A program made the position numbers and the translations under genes. From NCBI GenBank assembly GCA_947175655.1, contig CAMWNQ010000047.1, positions 1 to 11,650 of the forward strand: a stretch of 11,650 nucleotides of DNA, given 5' to 3'. Position 1 is the stretch's first letter. Each line of letters starts with the position of its first letter. Below are positions 1 through 5,733 of the stretch, in pieces. This DNA comes from an uncultured Clostridia bacterium (lineage in GTDB: Bacteria; Bacillota; Clostridia; Oscillospirales; Ruminococcaceae). The notes beneath the pieces were generated by a model. The model was given only the letters and a program-made list of their open reading frames with translations. It searched no databases and was not told the origin of the DNA.

Positions 1-36
1 ATCTGATACTTTTATATAACTATATATGATAGGGAT

Positions 37-65
37 ATTATAACAGAAAATTTATACATTGTAAA
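37..65 (-). promoter_or_regulatory. sigma-A-type promoter reading out of the left edge
   Basis: On the minus strand the sequence reads TTTACA (65-60), a 17-nt spacer, then TATAAT (42-37). The -10 is preceded by TGT, giving an extended -10 (TGnTATAAT). Spacing and hexamers match a housekeeping promoter well. No gene follows inside the window, so it presumably drives a gene just beyond the left edge. This is a motif match only; the transcript is inferred. Confidence 0.6.
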
Positions 66-75
66 GCAAAAAATA

Positions 76-100
76 AATTCATAATTAAGAATGCATAATT
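76..100. repeat. palindromic intergenic repeat, left-most copy
   Basis: A 25-nt AT-rich stretch starting AATTCATAATTAAGAATGCA is identical, base for base, to 8987-9011 near the tRNA gene. It lies between the terminator of the small helix-turn-helix gene and the outward promoter at the left edge, in non-coding DNA. More AATTA-rich sequence continues to about 137. Confidence 0.75.
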
Positions 101-163
101 AATAATTATAAGTTACAAATTATATATTATTAATTAAAAATGCCACATAAAAGGTGGAACAAT

Positions 164-190
164 AAAAAAGGACAGTATATAATACAGTCC
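164..190 (-). terminator. intrinsic terminator of the small HTH gene
   Basis: The minus strand reads GGACTGTAT, loop TAT, ATACTGTCC (190-170), followed by six T (169-164). The stem has four pairs, one T-T mismatch, then four pairs. It lies about 45 nt after the restored stop codon of the HTH reading frame, where a terminator for that gene is expected. A weaker CCAC/GTGG hairpin with a short T stretch follows at 143-157. Confidence 0.6.
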
Positions 191-233
191 CTAAATTTTC
201 ATACATCTAAAAAATCTCAATATCCCTAATGCT

Positions 234-466
234 TTAATAAAGCACAGAATTATCAGTTGATAACATATTTTTTTGAGCAATCATTTTTGTTTCTAATAAT
301 TCATTTTCTAAATCTTTTATTCGCACTCAAAGTTCATTTCTTTAATGGCTTCATATATATTATTTTTAGAAACTTGCATAAGTTGTGCAATCGCTACCAC
401 AGGATAATTAAATTGTTTATTTAATAACCACGCCATTATTTTATGTTTATCAGTCATCTTCTTCAT
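234..466 (-). pseudogene. small helix-turn-helix protein gene, frameshifted
   Basis: From ATG at 466, with AGGAGGT ideally placed at 471-477, the frame encodes 49 residues beginning MKKMTDKHKIMAWLLNKQFN and stops at 317-319. Residues 19-44 (FNYPVVAIAQLMQVSKNNIYEAIKEM) resemble a DNA-binding helix-turn-helix. Directly at the end, the -1 frame stays open from 323 to a TAA at 234-236 and encodes RIKDLENELLETKMIAQ and further residues, an amphipathic coiled-coil-like tail. One restored base would give a protein of about 77 residues with an N-terminal HTH and a C-terminal helix. I see no classic slippery heptamer, so a disabling single-base deletion is likelier than programmed frameshifting. The unit keeps its own promoter (490-519) and terminator (164-190). 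I do not recognise the family; a stand-alone 49-aa HTH peptide is the alternative. Confidence 0.6.
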
Positions 467-489
467 TCTCACCTCCTTTAATCTATATA

Positions 490-519
490 ATAATATATTA
501 TAATCTTATAAAAAGTCAA
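490..519 (-). promoter_or_regulatory. promoter of the small HTH gene
   Basis: The minus strand reads TTGACT (519-514), an 18-nt spacer, then TATTAT (495-490). The -10 ends 23 nt before the ATG at 466, leaving a very short leader that holds the AGGAGGT site. Several AT-rich alternative -10 matches overlap, so the exact hexamer is uncertain. Confidence 0.5.
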
Positions 520-559
520 TACATTTTTTATAACTAAATCTTATCATTTTGTAATATAA

Positions 560-1429
560 TTATTCTATAAGATTTTTAATATTATCAGGAGTAAAGTTAT
601 ATTTCTTACCGCAGAAGTGACAGTTTACTTCAATATCCTTATTATCATCAACCATTTCCTGAAGTTCCTTGTTGCCGAGACTTATTAACACTTTTTCTGT
701 ACGTTCACGGCTACAGTCACATTTATATGATACTTCAGCTTCATCAAGAATGTTAGGATTGAGCCCGTCAAGAAGTTTAAGAGCAATTTCTTCTGCTGTC
801 ATTCCTGATGAAAGCATAGTTGTTACTGGTGGAAGTTCGTTTATATTTTTTTCGATTATGTCTATGCACTTTTCATCAGCAAACGGCAAAAGCTGTACGA
901 GATAACCTCCGGCACATTTTACAGTCAAATCCGGATTTACAAGTACCCCAAGACCGCATACTGTAGGAATCTGTTCACTTGTAGCATAATAGCTTGCAAT
1001 ATCCTCAGCAATTTCTCCGGACACAAGTGGTATTACTCCGACATATGGTTCTTTAAGTCCCAAATCCTTGACCACTGATAAAGTACCGTCTTTTCCCACA
1101 GCTCCGCCAACATCAAGTTTACCATATTTATTGAGTGGTATTTCAACTACAGGATTTGTCACATAGCTTTTTACATTTCCCATACTGTCTGCAACTGCAA
1201 CGAGTTGTCCTGTTTGTCCACCACCGTTAACCCTGAGAGTAAGAGTGTCATTTTTATTTTTAAGACCATAACCCATAAGTGATGCACCTATTGAAAGTCT
1301 TCCAAGACCCGCTGTTACAACTGCTGATGTTGAATGTATTCTTTCGATTTCTGATACAATATCCAATGCATCTATTGCCATTGATACTACTGATGCATCT
1401 GCTGATATTGCACGCTTTAAAATTCCCAT
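560..1429 (-). CDS. hslO: Hsp33, redox-regulated chaperone
   Basis: Encodes 289 aa, the usual Hsp33 length. Hsp33 is a cytosolic holdase that is inactive when reduced and zinc-bound. Oxidative unfolding activates it to hold aggregating proteins. The N-terminal domain carries the family-like stretch HSTSAVVTAGLGRLSIGASL near residues 30-49. The C-terminal redox switch is complete: C237-x-C239, 30 residues, then C270-x-x-C273. I chose the ATG at 1429 because GGAGG (1438-1442) lies 8 nt upstream and MGILKRAISADAS matches the family start. A longer frame from 1462 adds MNYKLITEVFL, which is read from a palindromic repeat and from the Shine-Dalgarno itself, so it is almost certainly untranslated. 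It lies 35 nt after the methyltransferase stop and is probably co-transcribed with it. No T-rich terminator follows. Confidence 0.95.
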   Translation of the reverse strand: MGILKRAISADASVVSMAIDALDIVSEIERIHSTSAVVTAGLGRLSIGASLMGYGLKNKNDTLTLRVNGGGQTGQLVAVADSMGNVKSYVTNPVVEIPLNKYGKLDVGGAVGKDGTLSVVKDLGLKEPYVGVIPLVSGEIAEDIASYYATSEQIPTVCGLGVLVNPDLTVKCAGGYLVQLLPFADEKCIDIIEKNINELPPVTTMLSSGMTAEEIALKLLDGLNPNILDEAEVSYKCDCSRERTEKVLISLGNKELQEMVDDNKDIEVNCHFCGKKYNFTPDNIKNLIE

Positions 1430-1455
1430 TAAAAAAACCTCCGTAATTAATTTAT

Positions 1456-1473
1456 AATTCATAATTATGAATT
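1456..1473. repeat. palindromic intergenic repeat, perfect 18-bp core
   Basis: Perfect palindrome AATTCATAATTATGAATT in the gap between the methyltransferase and hslO. Its right half overlaps the last codons of the methyltransferase and supplies AAT TCA TAA (Asn-Ser-stop). On the same strand it also carries the ATG at 1462 that extends hslO falsely. Confidence 0.9.
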
Positions 1474-2229
1474 CTTAACTGCTTTTGCAACTACTACTAT
1501 TCGTTGACTTTCTTCATAAGGCGGATTAAAAGTGTCATCATCATATTCCGCAATAACTTCAAGTCCACTTTCTTCAAGCATTTTTTCGATACTTTCAAGA
1601 CTGTAAGCTTTTTCCTTGAAACTTTCAGAAGAACGATAATATATATTTCTGTCGTCTTCATCACATTCAAAAAATTCAAGATTTATACTTACTTCATCTG
1701 TATTCTTATTAAGCGAATTTTCCCATACACAATAGACATTATCTGTTTCATATGTAAAAGTATTGTTCGCAAGAATATTTCTGTGTTTGTAAGGCGTATT
1801 GATGTCGAAAATAAAGAGTCCCTGAGGTTCAGCAAAGAGAGATACTTTTTCAAATACTTTCCTTACGTCTTCAAGCGATTCAAGATGATTTATACTGTCC
1901 AAAGCACATATAGTTATACCGATAGTTCCGAACATATCTATCTCTCTCATATCCTGACATAAATACTGTATAGGAAGATTTTTTTCAAAATTCTTGCTCA
2001 TTGCAATTTCCAGCATCTCCATTGAATTGTCAATGCCTATTACATCATATCCAAGCTCCGCCATTACTTCCGAAAGACTTCCCGTACCACAGCCCAAGTC
2101 AAGAAGTATATTATTATCAGTTTTGTTGAATTTTTCTATTATACTGTTAAAATACTTACCACGTTTTTTGTAGTCAATATTAGCAGTGAGTTCATCATAA
2201 TATTTTGCAAAGACACTGTAACTTCTCAT
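1465..2229 (-). CDS. class I SAM-dependent methyltransferase
   Basis: Encodes 254 aa with a Rossmann-type methyltransferase fold. SAM-binding motif I is LLDLGCGTGSL at residues 42-52, followed by the acidic motif II region VIGIDNS. The C-terminal half has the ESFKEKAYSLESIEKMLEESGLEV segment common in this broad Methyltransf_25-like group. The substrate cannot be told from sequence. I prefer the ATG at 2229 (MRSYSVFAKYYDEL) over 2241 (MIRKMRSYS) for two reasons. The Shine-Dalgarno GGGGATGAT (2245-2237) lies 7 nt before 2229 but contains the 2241 ATG. The SYSVFAKYYD opening also suits the family. The upstream lipoprotein stop sits inside that Shine-Dalgarno, so translation is probably coupled. 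The last two codons and stop come from a palindromic repeat, and other family members may end a few residues earlier. Confidence 0.9.
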   Translation of the reverse strand: MRSYSVFAKYYDELTANIDYKKRGKYFNSIIEKFNKTDNNILLDLGCGTGSLSEVMAELGYDVIGIDNSMEMLEIAMSKNFEKNLPIQYLCQDMREIDMFGTIGITICALDSINHLESLEDVRKVFEKVSLFAEPQGLFIFDINTPYKHRNILANNTFTYETDNVYCVWENSLNKNTDEVSINLEFFECDEDDRNIYYRSSESFKEKAYSLESIEKMLEESGLEVIAEYDDDTFNPPYEESQRIVVVAKAVKNS

Positions 2230-2236
2230 TTTACGT

Positions 2237-2245
2237 ATCATCCCC
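2237..2245 (-). promoter_or_regulatory. stop-overlapping Shine-Dalgarno that decides the methyltransferase start
   Basis: The minus strand reads GGGGATGAT, a close match to the anti-SD complement GGAGGTGAT. It contains the TGA stop of the upstream lipoprotein and an ATG at 2241. The same nine bases precede the two lipoprotein genes (2885-2893 and 5637-5645), at 5 and 3 nt from their starts. The shared element makes 2229 the likely methyltransferase start. Confidence 0.65.
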
Positions 2246-2282
2246 CTGTATATTCTTCACTCTTTATAAGTGTTTCATTACC
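2237..2282. repeat. 46-bp direct repeat, copy A (3' end of single-module lipoprotein)
   Basis: Identical over 46 bp to 2885-2930. It covers the last 14 codons, the stop codon and the Shine-Dalgarno of the next gene. Beyond it the identity falls to scattered single-base differences, then is lost. Confidence 0.9.
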
Positions 2283-2879
2283 ATTTTCATCATATTCATA
2301 GGTATCAATATATATCTGATTGCTTCTGCCTCTTGCATACTGAAATTTACTATAAGCTTTTTTCAGATTACTGTCCTCCCACTTATAAAAAATCTCCTTA
2401 TAACTTTTCTCGCTACCTTGTATCCTCATTACAAGTGCATTGTCATCATCATTTACTGTCATAAAAATGCCTATTTTATTCAATTCGTCCCATTCTTCCA
2501 GAAGTGCTGTTGCAGGATTATAATGATAGTATACTCCACGAGTATTAGGATTAGCAAAATCAGTCGGAATAAACAAATCACCATATCCATCAAAATCATA
2601 GTCATAAAGACCTAAATGCATTTCCGGTGCGGTACTAAAATATTCAGGATAATTTTTCAGATAGTTAGTTTCAATGGTCTGTACAATATCACCATTTCTG
2701 ATTATATCTATCCCCTTTTCATTGATATTAAATCCAAAATATTTATCTTCCACATCTTTTTCAACAGAATTTTCTGACTGTACTTCTGAAAAAAGTTCAG
2801 ATTCAGAATATTTATTATTTTCACTGCAAGCAGTCAGAAGAAGTGACAGAAATATTATAGTTCCTGATAATTTTTTCAA
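2238..2879 (-). CDS. lipoprotein with one D-x-D-x-DG repeat module
   Basis: Encodes 213 aa and starts with TTG at 2879 (MKKLSGTIIFLSLLLTAC). The lipobox LTAC with Cys18 predicts a membrane-anchored lipoprotein. A Ser/Glu-rich linker follows to about residue 45. One module then resembles those of the neighbouring 915-aa protein: GIDIIRNGDIVQTIE, a calcium-type loop DYDFDGYGDLFI at 93-104, YYHYNPATALLEEWDELNKIG, then YKWEDSNLKKA. The module is reminiscent of XAC2610/FG-GAP-like proteins; that is recognition by eye, not a search. The last 20 residues are identical to those of the upstream paralogue and 46 nt spanning the stop are identical, so the two genes share a recent homogenisation or duplication. 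It starts 6 nt after the upstream stop. Function unknown; probably extracellular. Confidence 0.85.
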   Translation of the reverse strand: MKKLSGTIIFLSLLLTACSENNKYSESELFSEVQSENSVEKDVEDKYFGFNINEKGIDIIRNGDIVQTIETNYLKNYPEYFSTAPEMHLGLYDYDFDGYGDLFIPTDFANPNTRGVYYHYNPATALLEEWDELNKIGIFMTVNDDDNALVMRIQGSEKSYKEIFYKWEDSNLKKAYSKFQYARGRSNQIYIDTYEYDENGNETLIKSEEYTGG

Positions 2880-2884
2880 AACAA

Positions 2885-2930
2885 ATCATCCCCCTGTATA
2901 TTCTTCACTCTTTATAAGTGTTTCATTACC
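2885..2930. repeat. 46-bp direct repeat, copy B (3' end of five-module lipoprotein)
   Basis: Partner of 2237-2282. It lies at the junction of the two paralogous lipoprotein genes and includes the GGGGATGAT ribosome-binding site used by the downstream gene. Confidence 0.9.
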
Positions 2931-5633
2931 GTTTTCATCGTATTCGTAATTATCAAGATATATTTTACCTTTTTTTTCATACATCAAAGAACGTGAAACG
3001 GGTTCAATCTCATCATTCACCCATTTATATACTGTTGTTTTGTGGTAAACGGCACTTCCTACGGCATTATGCACAAGGGTTTTGTCTTTAACACTCATCA
3101 GCTGACCTACTGTGTCCAATTCTTCCCAGCCTTCGAATTTTGAAGTCCTTGGATTGAATTTGTAATAATGCCCCGGTATATTGGGTCTTCCTAACAAATC
3201 CGGTATAAACAAATCCTTGTAGCCGTCAAAATTGAAATCAGTATAGGTGATGAACTTTTCTGGAGCTACACCAATATCACTATATCTGGAATATTCCTCT
3301 AAAAAATCGCCCTCTATGGTTTGAACTGTCTTGCCGTTTATCAGAATGTCAATACCATTTTCAGTTACCGAGAAATCGTGATTATTGGTAAAGTTTTCGT
3401 AATTATCGTTAATAGTTTGTCTTCTGGACATTTGCTTACTGTCAGTAAGAGTTTCAGTGCCGTTTATATCTATTGAATATGTATTGACCGTTACTATTTC
3501 AGACCCGAAATTTCTTTCAATGCGTTCATAACAATATAACCTGTCACCCTCCCACTTATATACATAAGTTGTATTGCTGTCATCACCGACAATATAATAC
3601 ACAAGAGAATTTTCTTCATACAAATTATTAGCAGTCTGTCCATTGGTATTAATAGGAGCAAACAAATAACCACCTGTATTATTGAGTTCTTCCCAGTAAT
3701 CGAACTGAAATGTCACAGGATTGAACCTGTAATATATGCCTTTTAAAGTTGTATTTTCATTTTCTATAGGTATGAATAAATCTTTGTAGCCATCAAAATC
3801 GAAATCCCTCACATTTTCTTTGATGTAGTATTCAGGTGCAAATTGTTGTTTTGAAGCATATCCTGTAAAATCACCGTCAATATGCTGTAAAGGTTCATCG
3901 CCCTTTAGTATCATAACATCAAGACCAGTATCATTTACTTTAAAATAAATATCATCAGGATTAAAACGTCCGACAAGTTTATTATCCTCATCATATATAT
4001 CTTTTTCCCTTTTTTCAAATACATCTTTACCGCTTTTTATGGAATAAGTCTCAAACCATATTCCGTTTTCGTCCTGTTTAAGAATGATGTGTTCCTTGTA
4101 TTTCAGTTTTTTATACTTCCATTCATATATATGCTTTTCCATAGTGCTACGGTTTACCCAGTAAAGACGTTTATTTTCATTGTCAATCGTAACTTCACGA
4201 CCTACTTTTTCATTGAGTTCGTCCCATTTTTCATAAAGGTTAGTATCTACATTATAGTGGAAATACGTTCCCTGAGCATACAATGCACCGTTTTCCATAG
4301 ATATGAATAAATCTTCGTAACCGTCAAAATCAAAATCATACATTTCAATTTTAGTTTTATCCGGTGTGTAGTCGCATTCAAGAGTCTGGATTACTTTTCC
4401 TTCCTCTATTAAATCGACATTTTTACCATTCACTTTAAAATCTGTTTCAGGGCTAAGAGAATGAGGGGTTGCATCTGACAGAGACTGCGTTTTGTAAGAT
4501 GTTTCAATGAGAACTTTTTCGCCATTTTCATCAAATTCATATGTTCTCTCTAAAACATATTCCTTACTGTTAAATATCTTCTCGACAAATTTTACAGGTT
4601 TAAGACTGCCGTTTTCCCAGACACAATATATTGTATTGCCGTTTTCATAGTAAAAAAGCTGATTTGAAATATTAACGCCAAATAGTATACCTATTTCATT
4701 CAATTCGTCCCATTTTTCAAAATCCTTGCTTTCCGGATTAAAACGATAAAATATGCCTTTATTCTCAGTACCTTCAGGAATAACCAAATCATCATAGCCA
4801 TCAAAGTCATAATCCCTGAAAGTTATTCTGTCAAAGGTATCTTTTACTACATCATAACTTTTACCCTCAATAAAACTCATATCAATAATATTTTCAACAT
4901 TTATAATATTATCTGTAATGTAAAGTTTTTTCTCATCTGCATTCAGTTCATATAATATGTCAACAGCCTTCACTCCTGTTTTTTCATTACCGACCCTTCT
5001 GCATTCTCTCTTATGAATTTTTTCATCATCATATTTTTTATAGTAGTGAATAACTTCAAGCTTATTATTGTTCAGTTCATACTGATAACTTTCATAGCCT
5101 GAATCATAAGTCAAATGAAGCATAATACATTTATTTGCAGCACTCGGATACATCAGATAACCTATTTCGTTGAATAAATCCCATTCTTCAAAAAGTCCGG
5201 TATCCTGATTGAAATGATAATAAAGACCGTATAAATTCTCGCCTTTTCTTTCAGTTGCTATGAATAAATCCATAAAGCCGTCAGAGTCCATATCCATCAT
5301 TTGTATGTATTTTTCCAGAGAATCATCGCTTTCATCATATCTGATAATTTTGTTTATTCTCGATTTGAAATTTCCCTCGATAGTTTGTACTACTTCATTA
5401 TTCAGCAATATATCAACGCCTTTTCCAGTCAGTGAGATTGAATATTCAGAATCATCTGAATTATTATCTGTACTGTCTGAAACATCTGTAGTTATTTCAG
5501 TGGTTTCTTCCGGTATATCTGTTGTTTCAGATATTTCGTTACTGTCTTTCTCAACTTTTGAAATATGTACGTTACAGCCTGCCGACATACATAAAACTGA
5601 AAGTAAAGCAGTAAATAATATCAGTTTTTTCAT
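2886..5633 (-). CDS. large lipoprotein with five tandem D-x-D-x-DG modules
   Basis: Encodes 915 aa. The signal peptide MKKLILFTALLSVLCMSAGC has a lipobox ending at Cys20. A Ser/Thr/Asp/Glu-rich linker runs to about residue 63. Five modules of roughly 160-190 residues follow. Each tends to contain an opening like GVDILLNNEVVQTIEG, a calcium-type loop, a segment like YYxFNPxTxxFExWDELNxIG, a YxWENxxLK strand and a closing TYEYDENGxxxL. The loops are at 114-125, 274-285, 433-444, 610-621 and 799-810, for example DFDFDGYKDLFI. The opening of module 2 is the most degenerate. The modules look like VCBS/FG-GAP or XAC2610-type beta repeats and suggest a calcium-stabilised surface protein. Binding partner and function are unknown. 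No catalytic motif is visible. It follows secA by about 100 nt and is tightly linked to its single-module paralogue. Confidence 0.85.
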   Translation of the reverse strand: MKKLILFTALLSVLCMSAGCNVHISKVEKDSNEISETTDIPEETTEITTDVSDSTDNNSDDSEYSISLTGKGVDILLNNEVVQTIEGNFKSRINKIIRYDESDDSLEKYIQMMDMDSDGFMDLFIATERKGENLYGLYYHFNQDTGLFEEWDLFNEIGYLMYPSAANKCIMLHLTYDSGYESYQYELNNNKLEVIHYYKKYDDEKIHKRECRRVGNEKTGVKAVDILYELNADEKKLYITDNIINVENIIDMSFIEGKSYDVVKDTFDRITFRDYDFDGYDDLVIPEGTENKGIFYRFNPESKDFEKWDELNEIGILFGVNISNQLFYYENGNTIYCVWENGSLKPVKFVEKIFNSKEYVLERTYEFDENGEKVLIETSYKTQSLSDATPHSLSPETDFKVNGKNVDLIEEGKVIQTLECDYTPDKTKIEMYDFDFDGYEDLFISMENGALYAQGTYFHYNVDTNLYEKWDELNEKVGREVTIDNENKRLYWVNRSTMEKHIYEWKYKKLKYKEHIILKQDENGIWFETYSIKSGKDVFEKREKDIYDEDNKLVGRFNPDDIYFKVNDTGLDVMILKGDEPLQHIDGDFTGYASKQQFAPEYYIKENVRDFDFDGYKDLFIPIENENTTLKGIYYRFNPVTFQFDYWEELNNTGGYLFAPINTNGQTANNLYEENSLVYYIVGDDSNTTYVYKWEGDRLYCYERIERNFGSEIVTVNTYSIDINGTETLTDSKQMSRRQTINDNYENFTNNHDFSVTENGIDILINGKTVQTIEGDFLEEYSRYSDIGVAPEKFITYTDFNFDGYKDLFIPDLLGRPNIPGHYYKFNPRTSKFEGWEELDTVGQLMSVKDKTLVHNAVGSAVYHKTTVYKWVNDEIEPVSRSLMYEKKGKIYLDNYEYDENGNETLIKSEEYTGG

Positions 5634-5651
5634 TACATCATCCCCATATAT

Positions 5652-5683
5652 AATTCATAATTATGTATTTTTAATTATGAATT
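5652..5683. repeat. palindromic intergenic repeat upstream of the five-module lipoprotein
   Basis: AATTCATAATTATGTATT (5652-5669) differs from the 18-bp core by one base. A half unit TTAATTATGAATT (5671-5683) follows. It lies between the secA 3' hairpin and the Shine-Dalgarno of the five-module lipoprotein gene. Confidence 0.8.
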
Positions 5684-5692
5684 GATAGATAT

Positions 5693-5725
5693 CGGGACGC
5701 ACTTATATATAATAAGTCCGCCCCG
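5693..5725. other. GC-rich hairpin just after the secA stop codon
   Basis: Arms 5693-5706 and 5712-5725 pair over 14 positions with one mismatch and one wobble, around a 5-nt loop. It begins 9 nt past the secA stop on the minus strand, where a terminator is expected. Its T tract (5726-5732 read on the minus strand) lies before the stem, and no T run follows. It may be a non-canonical terminator, a 3'-end stabiliser or an attenuating structure. Confidence 0.7.
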
Positions 5726-5733
5726 AAAAAAAT

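Noticed and set aside
537..574. Inverted repeat AATCTTAT/ATAAGATT around the hslO stop as a terminator
   Set aside because: The stem is 8 bp of AT-rich sequence, the loop is 22 nt and no T run follows. It is too weak to call.
669..905. Open frame on the plus strand opposite hslO
   Set aside because: It lies wholly inside a well-supported gene on the other strand, has no Shine-Dalgarno or recognisable domain, and has the low-complexity look of an antisense frame.
2886..5633. Reading the D-x-D-x-DG loops as dockerin modules of a cellulosome
   Set aside because: Dockerins have two loops about 20-30 residues apart with paired helices. Here loops are 160-190 residues apart in beta-like modules.
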